Source: Macrotis lagotis
Taxonomy: Eukaryota; Chordata; Mammalia; Peramelemorphia; Peramelidae
DNA: 64,000 bases
Direction: 5' to 3'
Assembly (NCBI RefSeq): GCF_037893015.1
Contig: NC_133665.1
Location: 21,675,207 to 21,739,206, forward strand
The position numbers were made by a program, and so were the translations under genes. The notes under the pieces were generated by a model. That model worked only from the letters and a program-made list of their open reading frames with translations. It had not been told where the DNA came from and ran no database searches. The number at the start of each line of letters is the position of its first letter. The stretch's first letter is position 1. Shown here one piece after another: positions 48,490 through 60,209 of this stretch.

Positions 48490-48790
48490 GATTAGGGGGA
48501 ACCCCTCTACATTTCAGGGTAATCCATTCTAGTCTGAAATAATTCCAAATTTTTCCTCAGTTTCTACCCATTGTTCCTAGTTCTGCCCTCTAATTCAGTC
48601 AGAATAAATGACTGCATTTCAAATAATTCAAAAATTGTTATAATTATCTTCCCTTGAGTCTTTTTTTTTCTAGTTTAAGAAATTCACAATTCCTTCAACC
48701 AGTACTCAGCAAACTTGAGGACTTCCAACCATGCTGGTTATCCTGGATTCTTTCTAGTTTCTCCTTCTCTTTCTTAATAGAGAATGTAAG
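48490..48790. mobile_element. CR1/L3-like fragment in TXN intron 3
   Basis: TACCCATTGTTCCTAGTTCTGCCCTCT and CAGTACTCAGCAAACTTGAGG follow the same order as in other old CR1-like copies. Confidence 0.5.
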
Positions 48791-49290
48791 CTCCATAAGG
48801 GCAAGGAGGGCTCTTTCTTTTGTCTTTCTATTACCAACACCTCTTATAATGCCTGGAATACAGCAGATTTAATAAATGAATGCTTGTTGATTTGGTTCAT
48901 GTTAATGTGATTTGAGAGTGCATTACTGTGCTGTTGCTGTGCAGAGCTTGTCTACTAAAACACTCAGATATTTTTCAAATAAGTTGTCTGACATCAGATG
49001 CTTCCCCTTATTTGACAACATGCAATTTAATAAGAGGATAAAAGTAATCCTGGTAATATTTTGCTCTTTGACCTGGTCATTGCAAAATTGTGCAATGTGA
49101 CAAGAAATATTATGAGTGGTATTATGCAAGGTATTCTGGAAATATTCCATCACAAAGACTGAATTATCTTTAAAATTTACATGTGCAGCTTAGTCCTTTG
49201 GAAAAATAAAGCTTCACATACCCTCCTACCTGTTATAGATCTGATATTGTCAGACAATGTCAGTGTATGTATTGTTTTTATTTAGTATTT

Positions 49291-49442
49291 TTTTAAAAAA
49301 AATTTTCAAGGCAATGGGGTTGAGTGGCTTGCCCAAGGCCACACAGCTAGGTAATTATTAAGTGTCTGAGGCCACATTTGAACTCAGGTACTCCTGACTC
49401 CAGGGTTGGTGCTCTATCCACAGTGCCACCTAGCTGCCCCTA
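49291..49442 (-). mobile_element. Marsupial CORE-SINE, copy 17, in TXN intron 3
   Basis: A reverse copy with duplication TTTATTTAGTATTT (49277-49290 and 49443-49456). Confidence 0.92.
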
Positions 49443-50167
49443 TTTATTTAGTATTTGACACATAAGAAAAATTCATTGCAAGGAGAAGGGAGAGTTGGGC
49501 AGTGAAGAAAGAATAAGCAAAGCTTTCAAAAGAGAGTTAGCTTATTACTGTGGATCTCAATTCACTCCAGGTTAGGTTAGGTAGAATTGGTTCTGATTAA
49601 ATCCCAAGACCTTTTGGGGCAAGAAGTGACCCTGGCAAAGCAGTCCTGCTCTAGCTTCATATGCTAGAAATATAGAAGATGGATATTTTTAGTGGGAGAG
49701 TCCCCAAGTCACAGTAATAAAAAAAAGTGGCCTATAAGGAATGTCAAGTGTAATAGAAACTCAATGTGGGTTCATCTTGAATTACATACCAAGTGAATAG
49801 CCACCAATTAAGTTGTCATAAGAACCAGAAGTAATTTGTAAGCCTTTATAACAATGACTGTTTATAATTTAGCCTTCTATTTGTTATTCCTTTAATTTCA
49901 CAACATTTTCTCCATCCCTAAGTACTGTGACCTAATTGTTTTATTGAAGCAAATGAAAATTTAATTTTGTTTGAAAACTTTTGTGACATCCTTTGAGATA
50001 ACATGTTTATCAGATTAACAACTGACACAAAATTGGGAGGGATCATTTATATGATGGGTGTCCAGATCAAAAAGATCTGGTATCTGAAAAATGCCAGAAT
50101 GCTGGCTGAGCTAGAAACCAACTAGAAAAAATTTTAACCCAAGTACATGCTCAAGTATGAAAGGCAG

Positions 50168-50326
50168 GGGCGGCTAGGTGGCACAGTGGATAGAGCACCG
50201 GCCCTGGAGTCAGGAGTACCTGAGTTCAAATGTGGCCTCAGACACTTAATAATTACCTAGCTGTGTGGCCTTGGGCAAGCCACTTATCCCCATTGCCTAG
50301 CAAAATCCTTAAAAAACAAAAAAGTG
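50168..50326 (+). mobile_element. Marsupial CORE-SINE, copy 18, in TXN intron 3
   Basis: A forward copy close to the consensus. TGAAAGGCAG is repeated at both ends. Confidence 0.91.
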
Positions 50327-51054
50327 TGAAAGGCAGCAACTCAACTATGAGGACAATTGAGAAAGAGATTGTGTTGTTGATGCAGTGCTTTTTTTTAAAA
50401 TGCTAATGCTTTTTCTGTAAAATCTCAGCTGCTTCTACTTCTTCACCCCCACATTCTTCTGGCTAAGGTGTAAGTAAAGTTTTTTTTTAAAAATTTCATA
50501 GTTCACAAAAAGATTTTGATTTTACAAAAAAGCAACTTTCCAAAAGCTAGAATAAAACAATAAACTGATATTTATATATCCTTTTAAGATTTGCAAAGCA
50601 TATTAACAATCTTACTTGACACATCCCCTCTCCCCACCAAAACTATGATGGAGGTGTTATTTAAATTACAGATGAGGAAACTGAAGCTTAAAGACGTTAA
50701 CTAATTTACTCAGTCTCTGTGGTAGAACATGTTCCTGTTTTCAAGTCTAGTATTTATCTACTCAATTGCCTACTAATAACTATAAAATGCAAAGCTGTGA
50801 GGAGGACATGGGAATTTTATCCCCAATTTTTTCTAAACTACTTATAAATGACCAGGGCACTCTTTTGGACTTACAATCTACCAAAATGCTGATCAGATTA
50901 AGCAGTTATTTCATTTTTATCCCTTTTTAATCTCTTGTCTCTTGAGCTCATCCTTTCAAACTCTGACCTTTGGAATCTACCACATTCAGAATATCTCCTT
51001 TCTCTTAACAGAACTTTTCTTACTTGGAGAATAAAATGAAACCTGGCTCTAGTG

Positions 51055-51165
51055 TTCTGTAACATACATATACCACAGTTAGTTCAGCCATTCCCCTGTT
51101 GATGGACATTCACTCAATTTCCAATTATTTGTCACCACAAGACTCCATATACTTTTTCATCCTTA
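51055..51165 (-). mobile_element. Short L1-like fragment in TXN intron 3
   Basis: Reverse L1 ORF2 C-terminus landmark: CAGCCATTCCCCTGTTGATGG followed by CAATTTCCAATTATTTG. Confidence 0.5.
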
Positions 51166-51821
51166 GAAGTGTTAGTTGTTTTTTTTTTTTAGGGCCATGA
51201 TTCATGGGATAAAGAGGACAAATCTGTATGACTTTTCATAACTATAATATTAAATGCCCTATTCATATACTTTTTCTAATCAGAAGCAGAGACTTAGATT
51301 TATATTGGTTGCTGATTTCTAGTTTAAAAAAAACATGCAGCAAGATGTAGGTAAAGGAACAGTTCTTTCTTTGAACTCTTTTGGTTGTTTGAGAGCTTAA
51401 ATCTCAGCTATCACTGGCAATAAGTCCATGTCGAGGTTTTAAGTAAGCCCTAACATTATTTCTGGGAATATCAACTAGCTCAGAGGGAATTTATTGGGCT
51501 TGGATAGTAGTTTGATTATTCCTCCTCCCCCCTTGTCTAAAGTGTTTGAAGAAAGCTGGAAGGGTGAAGAAGGGAGAAGGTATTGGTAGACATGGGTGGG
51601 AAAAACATTTATAGATAGGATGACATTGAGGATTTGTTTGAAAAACTAGGTCTCTCTACATGGGTAAATTAGTGAAGTCATTAAGGACTTGATTAATAAC
51701 TTGCTTTATGAAATCATGGGAAATTCCCAGGAAGAAAGTGATACTGTTTTAAATGAGCAAAGTATTTGTAATTGAGTCAGGGAAAATGGCAGGGATAAGT
51801 AATACAGTCTGGGTAAGATTT

Positions 51822-51829
51822 TATATATA

Positions 51830-51887
<58 letters not shown>

Positions 51888-51890
51888 TGA
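51822..51890. repeat. (TA)n microsatellite in TXN intron 3
   Basis: TATATAATATA leads into about 20 TA units, then CACACATATA. Confidence 0.93.
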
Positions 51891-52039
51891 GAATATGAGA
51901 GATGTAAGACAGCACAGTTAACATTGTTAGCATGTTCCATTAAAAAGAAGATGCTGGGTTTTGAGTCAGAACCTGGATTCAAATTCTAGCACTGCCCCCT
52001 TTTAACTTGTGTGACCTTCAGTAAGTCAGCATCATTGGT

Positions 52040-52150
52040 TTCTTCATGTAGTCAACCAACACTTAATGTGTGTCAGATATTGGGGACCCAAGGAAAGATA
52101 AAAAGTCTTTGCTTTCAAGAAGCTCATTCTAATGGGGGGAAATAAAAGAG
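52040..52150 (+). mobile_element. L2-like fragment in TXN intron 3
   Basis: CAACACTTAATGTGTGTCAG, TTGGGGACCCAAGG and CAAGAAGCTCATTCTAATGG follow the L2 3' end order. Confidence 0.5.
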
Positions 52151-53117
52151 TTGGAAGATATGATCTAATGAGGTCCCATTTAGCTTTTAAGTTTATTATG
52201 TTCCCAATTTAGAAAATAAAGCATTTGGCTTGCCTACATGGTATGTGGGTATATACAGTACATACTAGATAATTATGTAGTAACAATCTAAAGTGAAGAT
52301 TTTTGAACTGCTTCCTCTTTTTTTCTTTTATAAATTATCATTGGTAAGCCTGGTATTTGATTGCCAGAGGTGCCACCTAAATGACAAGATTTTTGTTTTG
52401 TTTTGTTGTTTTGTTCTTTAGAAATACATCTATTGGGAAGTTCTATATCATGGCAAGGTGGCTCCTGATTTAAGAGTTAAGATTCTAAAGTAACGGGAAA
52501 GACTCCATGTTGAATAAGAGCACAAAAGTCATTGCTTTTTCACTGCTCAAAAATGTCTGATTGAGGATCAAATAAAGAGGGTATTACTTTACCCTGTTAC
52601 CTTCTGGTTAGACCATTGTGAAATGGACCCATCTTTTAAATTTAAAAAAAAAGCTCAACTGCCATCATTTGCTGCTTAAGACAGTTGAGCATTTCCTTCC
52701 ATAGCTACTGGTCTTTTGAATTCTACATAGGTTTAGCAGTAATGATCTTATCATGTAGTTGCTGCTCACCTTTAGCAAACAAGAAAAGGTAGAATAGAAA
52801 TTCTTTACAAGGGAAGGAGAATTCCTTACCCTAAATACTAAACATTTAATATTTCTAATCTTTTGAGTTCAAGGCACAGAAGGTTTAAATATGCTGTATA
52901 TCAAAGTGACAATTTAGAAAGCTCTTCTGGTTTCAAAGATGGTTAACAAAATTCTGGAATTATGGGTGACATCCAACTCAAGATAGTGACTTTATTCCTA
53001 AAAATGGAAATAGAAATTTTGTGTACTGAGATAGTGATAAAGTTTGGGATATTGTGTTTTAAGGTGAGATTCTAGACTTGAATTTATTCATGGCTAAAAT
53101 AGTATTTTTCTCTATAG

Positions 53118-53183
53118 GATGTTGCTTCAGATTGTGAAGTGAAATGCATGCCAACATTTCAGTTCTATAAAAATGGGAAAAAG
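53118..53183 (+). CDS. TXN: TXN coding exon 4 (residues 64-85, cis-Pro loop)
   Basis: A 66-nt exon lies between a TCTATAG acceptor and a GTAGGT donor. It carries Cys69 and Cys73 and the MPT motif whose Pro75 is the cis-proline packed against the active site. Cys73 is the residue involved in dimerisation, nitrosation and reductase contact in mammalian TXN. All family key residues are kept. The following strand (QFYKNGKK) matches the human segment apart from a few conservative changes. Confidence 0.96.
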
Positions 53184-53805
53184 GTAGGTCATCTCATCAA
53201 GAAAGATCCTCTGCTAATTTTACCATTTCTAGTGAGAAGAATGTTAAATAAAAGATGGTTTAGACCAACACTGAAAATAAGGGGTTCCTTGCTGAATTAG
53301 GAAAGTCTTATAAGAGATGACTCAAGTAGTGAGTAAATATATAGCATGCCTAAAAATCAGAAGTTTGCTGCTTCTCTTTTATAGCTTTTGAAAAGTGTTG
53401 AAAACTCCTTAGATAAAAAGAGCTAAATTATGCATGAGTAAATTTATTTAAAATTAGTTGTGTCCTTTTAAGCTTAAATCTCCTATCATTCCTGTTTGGG
53501 TTTATGTTCTTTTTCCTTAGGTTTCATTTTCATAAAATAAGCTGTACAGTGGAGTTTTATTTTAAGCGATTTTCCTTTTCTTCCCAACTTCCCTGATTTA
53601 GTCACCTGTACTAAAAGAACACAAAGTCAAAGTGTGTGCTATATACCAACTTTTAAAATTGTCGTATTTTAAAATAAACTCAATCCACAGGTGATTTTAA
53701 AAGAATTCATTCCAATCATTCAAAAGCTGTCTTGATCTGTCTACTGAATTTACAAACATGGCCAAAAATAAGTGTTTTGTTTAATGGAAATTTTTAACTC
53801 AACAG

Positions 53806-53868
53806 GTGGGTGAATTTTCTGGAGCTAATAAGGAAAAGCTCGAAATGACCATAAATGAATTGAAGTAA
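53806..53868 (+). CDS. TXN: TXN coding exon 5 (residues 86-105 and stop)
   Basis: The CAACAG acceptor leads into VGEFSGANKEKLE, the last strand and C-terminal helix of thioredoxin, and TAA ends the frame at 53866-53868. The final residue is Lys rather than the Val seen in human. The total protein is 105 residues, exactly the family length. The rest of the exon is 3' UTR. Confidence 0.96.
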   Translation: MGEFSGANKEKLEMTINELK

Positions 53869-54030
53869 TTTTGGATCCGGTGAACAGTGTGAACAACTGT
53901 CAGCTGTCTAAATTATATAGCTTATAATTTTTTTCTATTTTCAAAAAAAAAAGATCAAGTGTAAGAAGAGTATGTATCCAAATGACATTTGACTGTAAAT
54001 GACAATAAAATGTAAATCCTACCCTTTTGA
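53869..54030 (+). other. TXN: TXN 3' UTR with poly-A signal
   Basis: A short AT-rich 3' UTR follows the stop codon. AATAAA lies at 54004-54009 in the context GACAATAAAATGTAAA. A G/T-rich stretch (GTGTTTTAATGGGCTTGTC) starts about 30 nt later, as expected downstream of a cleavage site. The 3' end is therefore placed near 54025-54035 by inference. Confidence 0.85.
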
Positions 54031-54039
54031 AAACTGCCT

Positions 54040-56010
54040 AGTGTTTTAATGGGCTTGTCTTAAGTGAATAGTTGCAATTATAACCTTTAAACGACTTTTC
54101 AAGGTGTAAATATTTTCCCTGCTGATAATGGATCAAAATAATCTATTTACACACACATTAACAAAAACATAAGGATATAGAACCCTTTGTAACTTGGGAT
54201 AAATTATAATTATAATGGGCCTCAGGTTCCTCACCTGCAAAATGACAGGGCTAGGCTAAATGAACACTAAATCCCAGTCCCTTTTGGTCTTCAGTTCCAA
54301 CAACAGTGATTTGAGGAGTGGTGTCTGAAGTCATAAGGGTAGATTCTAAATATTTTTAGAAGTGGGAAGGGGCGAATCCTGGAATAGAGAAGGAAGTATT
54401 TGTCCTGGGACTTAAAAGATTGGGAGAAATTTCAACAGACATAGGCATTGAGGAGTTCCTTATTCTAGAAATACAGTTCTAATAAAAGTTAGGTCTTGTC
54501 TGTATTAGTGACATTACCCTTTCTGGAATGTGCCTTTACCTTAGTTTCAGATACTGCAAAATTGATATGAGCTAGTGCTGCCTAAAAATGGACTTGAGTA
54601 GAATTGCACCTTCCTACTACAGAAATACCTTTCCAGACCATGGCATGGGGCAGGGAGCAGTTAGTTTATACTGCCTATGGGCTATATAGAAGCCCTGTAC
54701 CTTGGAGTTTGGTCATAACTTGATAAGATAGAAGCATGGCTGACTGACTTTCAGAAAAGCATCTTTTGATACTTTCATGGAAAATACTAAGAAGGATAAA
54801 ACCATGAGGTACATTCAGAATTGGTTACATGATCATATCTAGACTAGAACATTCATTAATGAATTATCTCAATTTAGGAGAAGTCTCTAGTGGAGTGCCT
54901 CAGGAATCTTCCTGGCATTAGTCTACATTTTTCTCAGTGGCAGAGAAGGTAGACAATGTTGAACTGAATGAAGTCAGTGCCCTAGTAATACCAGAAATCA
55001 CCAAGATAGAAATGATCCTTCCCAAATACCACACCTCTTCCCTAATGCCCAGTATGCAGTAGCACAACTGAAGAAACCAAATGACAGGATGAGAAAAGTG
55101 CTTGCTGGATTTGGGTTCAGAGAACCTGTGTTCCATTCTTGATTCTACTACTTTAATCATTAAAACCTGGGCCTCAGTTTCTTCATTTATTAAATGGAGT
55201 GGGTTGGATGACCTCCCAAGGTAACTTCTATCCAAATCTATGCTCCTAGGGGGAGCTACTTTCCAACACTTGGTTTCCTTTTCTCTTGCCTAATACATCA
55301 GTGTTTCTATTTTAGCTATGGTTTGTGAACGTGTAGAAAGAAAGATGGCAACCTCAAGAGTAATTACTAAAAGCAAGGCAGCAATTTAATAAATGAAGGA
55401 ACTAGAGGTTAATTAAATCCAGGTCTTAGTCCAGATTTAGTGCTCTTTAAGAGCAGATTAGGATATTGGCTTAAATTAATGCAGGATGAAGGAATCAAAA
55501 CAATGAAAACAAATGCAACAGCTATAAGAATGTGAATAGAATTCAACAGTAATGCCTTAAAATTCAATGATCAAATTTGGCACTAGAAAAATGATTAGAA
55601 AATATTTCCTACCTTTGCAGAGGTGTGGAAGATTATATGATTGTGGAACAATGTATAAACTCATATTTTGACATATTGGTAAATTCTGTGATACTTTATT
55701 TCCTCTTTGTAACTTTGTTTCTGGGAAGTGTATTAAGGAATAAAGATGTAAAAGCGAATTTTTGTAAGTATATGTCATGCAGCAACATTCAGGAATATAA
55801 AAAAAAAACAGGGATGGAGTGCAAGGTTTGAGTGACTGCTTTGGCTAGGATCAGGATATCTTAAAACCATACAAAATGGTTTTTAAAAGGCTATAAAAAT
55901 GTTTATGTGTAAGGTTGATGAAGTATGCTGGCTATTGAGATGACCTTAAGTTTGGAGAAACTTACAATTCCAAACCACCAGTGTAATGTTTTGGACCTAA
56001 CTCATGAGAA
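54040..56010. other. Downstream of TXN, nothing recognised
   Basis: Only short ORFs and old MIR-like fragments (about 54215-54310 and 55130-55215) are seen. Confidence 0.4.
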
Positions 56011-56014
56011 CTAG

Positions 56015-56205
56015 TTGGTTCAGTAGATAAAGGGACCACAGTTCAAATCCTGTCTCAGACACTTAACTGTGTGACCATGGGCAAGTTCCTTAACCTTGGT
56101 TTGCCTCAATTTCTTCAAGTAAAATGATAATACCACCTACCTTGAAGGGTTGTGAAAACAAGAATATTGGTAAAATGTTTCACAGTGCCTGACACATTAG
56201 ATGCT
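56015..56205 (+). mobile_element. MIR/CORE-type SINE, old
   Basis: CAGTTCAAATCCTGTCTCAG, TGTGTGACCATGGGCAAG and TTGCCTCAATTTCTTCAAG give a tRNA-like B box and the core. Confidence 0.65.
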
Positions 56206-56787
56206 ATATAATTGCTGGCTAATATTAATGACTTGTGATAGTGAATCAGGTAGTATCTTGATGTATAGATACTTGATGTACAAGATGGATGGCAATACCG
56301 TTTTTGGCTGCAGTATCACAGCTGATTCATTGAATTTTCAGTTCACTAAAACTTCCAGACTCTTCACTTGAACTATTTTTTTCCACTTTAATTTCTTAAC
56401 CTATCCATCTCTCCACTAGTGTCAGGATGGTTCTATCATGAACCACAAACTAAATTAGCAAATTAGAAGAGGAATCTTAAAAAGAACAAAAAATGGGGGG
56501 GGTAGTTAAGCAAAAATCAATACATTGATGAAGTTTGTCAGTATATACTGTTTACTACTTTCATGGCCCCTACCATCTGTAAGGAAGGGAGGGAGGTTCA
56601 TTCTTATATCATTTTATTGAGGCCAAGCTTGGTTATTGCACTATTACAACATTCAGTTTTCATTTCCAATATTGTAATCATCATGAATATTGTTGACTAT
56701 CATGAATATTGACTCTTAATATTTTGCATTAATTTATTAGAACTTTTCAATGCCACTTTGTATTCTTTCTCTTAAAGAAACATTCTG

Positions 56788-56943
56788 GGGTGGCTAGGTG
56801 GCTCAGTGGATAGAGCACCAACCCTGGAGTCGGGAGTACCTGAGTTCAAATCCGGCCTCAGACACTTAATAATTACCTAGCTGTGCGGCCTTGGACAAGC
56901 CACTTAACCCCATTGCCTTGCAAAAACTAAAAAAAAAAAAAAC
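56788..56943 (+). mobile_element. Marsupial CORE-SINE, copy 19
   Basis: A forward copy close to the consensus with a tail of about 14 A. It lies inside or next to old L1-like sequence that resumes at 56944. Confidence 0.91.
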
Positions 56944-57150
56944 AGCATTCCATTACATTCACAAATTTTGTTAACCCATTCCTCAATCAGTGGACATCTA
57001 TTTCATCTCTTTGCTACTACAAAAAGTGCTGCTCTAGGTATTTTTGTGTACACAAGATTTGTCTTATCTTTGATATCTGTCTAGCATGGGGATCTCTAGG
57101 TCAGAGGATAGAAGACATTATAGTTACATTTCTAACATAGAGTACTTGAA
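56944..57150 (-). mobile_element. Old L1-like fragment
   Basis: Landmarks CCATTCCTCAATCAGTGGAC and GCTACTACAAAAAGTGCTGC read in reverse as the L1 ORF2 C-terminus. SINE copy 19 abuts it. Confidence 0.5.
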
Positions 57151-58064
57151 TGGTCAGAACAATTCAAACATAGTTCCTTCAACAGTCCATTGGTATGCCT
57201 GATTTCCCACAAACCTCTTCATTATGAACTTTTAAATATCCCTGACAGCCATTTGCCTGTGGTTCTCTCCTGAGCAAATCAACCTCCAACACAAATCAAT
57301 TATTCATCATGTCTGAAGCACCTCCTGTGTGCCAAGTGCTGTGCTAGGCATTGGAACCTCCCTGAGTAACTATATTTACTTGGCAAATGGGGATGATGAT
57401 GATGATAATATTTGAATTGCCTCAAAGGTTGAATAAAGTATTTTGTAGATATTTGGGGGATGGGGACAGGCCTGAGTCTCTTGAACTTTTAATTGGTATA
57501 GGAAACTGCTAGATGAGGAAGCTGATGTCACTTATCTATGTGGTCAGAGTGCTGAAAGGCTACAGTCTTTGCCCAGTGAACTTCATCAGTGGCATGACAT
57601 TCCAGATTTCTTTAGTTTTCAAGATGCCTTCATGTGTTTTCTCCTTCCCTAAATACTACCATGAATGAGAAGTTCAGTGAGCAAGTCAGGAATGAATCCA
57701 TTTCAAAAGCTTCATAAAACTTTTGGATTCTCTCTGTTCTATACTTGGTACAGGTGGTCAAAGTGAGTGAGTTATAGATCAGTATTGCATTTTTGCCTTC
57801 AAAGAATTTGGTTTGTCTCTAAGACCAAAAAAAATCTCTTAAGAGTGCAAGGAACACCGCATAAGGCCATCTTCTAAAGTTGTTAAAAGGACCTAGGTAT
57901 GGAAAATTCGTTTACTTTTAAACAATCTCAATTACAAGAATTTACTTGTACAAAACCAGCATAAATGGATTTTTCAAACTCTGAGAAGTTGAAATCTAAA
58001 CTTTGAACTATAAATTAAGAAATTAAAACATGGTGATTAGATTGAGAAATCTGATTTATTTGTA

Positions 58065-58288
58065 GTTAGGTGTTTGAATGACTTAAGCTCTTACAAGCTG
58101 TATGACCTTGGACAAGTCACTTAGTCCTGATTACCTCCCACATCCAGGACCATTTCCAGTTGTCCTGATTCATATCTGATCACTGGACCCAGATGGCTTT
58201 GGAGGAGAAAGTGAGGCAGGTGACTTAGCATAGCACCTCTTCACTCAAATCCAATTCATGTGCTTGTCATGGCATCACTTCCCTTTTT
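58065..58288 (+). mobile_element. RTE-tailed SINE
   Basis: Same family as 1245-1735: CAGTTGTCCTG, then GATGGCTTTGGAGGAGAAAG, then CTTGTCATGGCATCAC. The L1 at 58303 was inserted just after it. Confidence 0.65.
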
Positions 58289-58302
58289 AATTTAATATAG
58301 TC

Positions 58303-59789
58303 CTATAATTTTCAGGTTGCCCCTCCTTGATCTATTCTCAAGGTCAGTGGCTTTGTTGATGAGGTATTTACATTTGCTTCTATTTTTTTCTATTTTTTGA
58401 TTTTGTTTAACTGAATCTTGCTGTCTCATGGAGTCATTAGTTTCTGTAGATTCCATTCTTTTTTGGGGGGGAGGAATTTTCTTCATTAACCTTTTTGCAA
58501 CTACTTTTCCAATTGGTCAATTCTACTTTTGAAAGAGCTTTCCATTTGACCAATTGAGGTTTTGAGAGAATTTCTTTTTGCATTTGTCCATTTGAGGATC
58601 TGAGAATTATTCTCATTTTGTATTTGACCAATTAGATGATTTTGATTAAATTAAAAAGCTTTTGCACAGATAAAACCAATGTAACTAAGATCAAAAGAAA
58701 TATAGTAAATTGGGAAACAATCTACAAATGATTCTGACAGAGGACTTATTTCTAAAATATACAGAGAACTGAGTCATATTTTTAAAACAAAAAGCCATTC
58801 TCCAGTTGACAAATGGTCAAAGGATAGGTAAAGGCAATTTACAGATGAGATCAAAGCAATCCATGGCCATATGAAAAAATGCTCTAAATCATTAATTATT
58901 AGAGAAATGCAAATTAAAGCTTCTCTGAGGTACCACCTCACACCTCTCAGATTGGCCAATATGACCAGGAAGGAGGATAATGATCATTGTTGGAAGGGTT
59001 GTGGGAAATCTGGGACACTGTTACACTATTGCTGGAGCTGTGAACTCATCCAACCTTTCTGGAGAGCTATTTGGAACTATGCCCAAAGGGCAACAAAAAT
59101 GTACATACCCTTTGACCCAGCAATACCACTACTAGGTCTATACCCTGAAGAGATGATGAAAAAGGGTAGAAACATTACTTGTACAAAAATATTTGTAGCA
59201 GCCCTGTTTGTGGTGGCAAAGAATTGGAAATCAAGTAAATGTCCTTCAATTGGGGAATGGCTTAGCAAGCTGTGGTATATGTATGTCATGGAACACTATT
59301 GTTCTATTAGAAACCAGGAGGTTCAGGATTTCAGGGAAGCCTGGAGGGATTTGTATGAACTGATGCTAAGTGAGATGAGCACAACCAGAAAAACATTGTA
59401 CACCCTAACAGCAACATGGGAGTGATGTTCCAGCTTGAAGGACTTGCTCATTCCATCAGTGCAACAATCGGGAACAATTTTGGGCTGTCTGCAAAGGAGA
59501 GTGCCATCTGTATCCAGATAAGGAGCTGTGGAGTTTGAACAAAGTGCAAGGACTATTCCCTTTAATTTAGAAAAAACCAGATACCTTATTATCTGATCTT
59601 GTTACCTCTTAGAATTCTTGTCTCTTCTCTAAGGATATGATTTCTCTCTCATCACACCCAATTTGGATCAAGGTACAACATGGAAACAAAGTAAAGACTG
59701 ACAGAGTGCTTTCTGTGGGGGGGGAGGGAAGTAAGATTGGGGGGAAATTGTAAAACTTGAATAATATCTTTAATAAAAATTAATTTAAA
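58303..59789 (+). mobile_element. L1 insertion with inverted 5' part (twin-priming type)
   Basis: The left part (58303-58640) reads as L1 ORF1 on the minus strand, including the LENRSRR stretch that ends the coiled coil. From about 58641 the sequence is L1 ORF2 C-terminus and 3' UTR on the + strand, with a 184-codon open stretch at 58871-59425. The 14-bp duplication AATTTAATATAGTC flanks the whole unit (58289-58302 and 59790-59803), so it is one insertion event. It is truncated, internally deleted and not mobile. Confidence 0.88.
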
Positions 59790-59803
59790 AATTTAATATA
59801 GTC

Positions 59804-60045
59804 AGTATTCATTTTTCAATTTATAATGTACTCTATTTCTTGTTTGATCATAAATTTCTTCCCTTTCCATAGGTTTGACAGATAAGAGTATTTCTTGATC
59901 TGTTAATTGCTCTATGGTATCACCCTTTATGTCTAAATCCTGTACCCATTTTGACCTTACTTTGATATAGGGTGTGAAATACCACTTGGTCGTCTTGATG
60001 GAATTCTCTCTGACTTTTCAAGATCATATTCAGAAGCTTACCACT
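59804..60045 (-). mobile_element. L1 ORF2 fragment, reverse
   Basis: TTATGTCTAAATCCTGTACC...TTGATATAGGGTGTGAAATAC is a reversed L1 ORF2 landmark. The L1 at 58303 appears to have landed at or near its edge. Confidence 0.55.
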
Positions 60046-60119
60046 TAAATCTACAAATTTACCTGTCATCTCATCTGATCCTCATAACAACAACCCTTTG
60101 AGATAGGTGCTCCTGATGT

Positions 60120-60200
60120 TTATTCTTCATTCTTGAAGAAGAGACCATGACATCAGGGAAGTGATGCCTTCATAATTTACAGTTGACACTAGTTGTCATC
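60120..60200 (-). mobile_element. RTE-SINE tail fragment, reverse
   Basis: ATTCTTGAAGAAGAGACCATGACATCAGGGAAGTGATGCC is the reverse of the tail shared by the RTE-tailed SINEs at 1690 and 58260 (first and last 20 bases of the stretch are diagnostic). Confidence 0.55.
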
Positions 60201-60209
60201 ATATGATAC

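Larger units (their letters stand above)
36842..54030 (+). other. TXN: TXN (thioredoxin) gene, whole transcription unit
   Basis: Five exons assemble into a complete 105-residue thioredoxin, the usual vertebrate TXN length. Introns are about 8.17, 0.57, 6.77 and 0.62 kb. All start with GT, end with AG and are phase 0, so skipping any internal exon would keep the frame. Thioredoxin is the cytosolic and nuclear dithiol reductant that reduces protein disulfides and peroxiredoxins and is recycled by thioredoxin reductase with NADPH. The 5' limit is inferred from the TATA box and the 3' limit from the AATAAA at 54004; neither end is mapped by transcripts here. The intact frame, splice sites and active site argue for a functional gene rather than a pseudogene. 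Confidence 0.96.
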
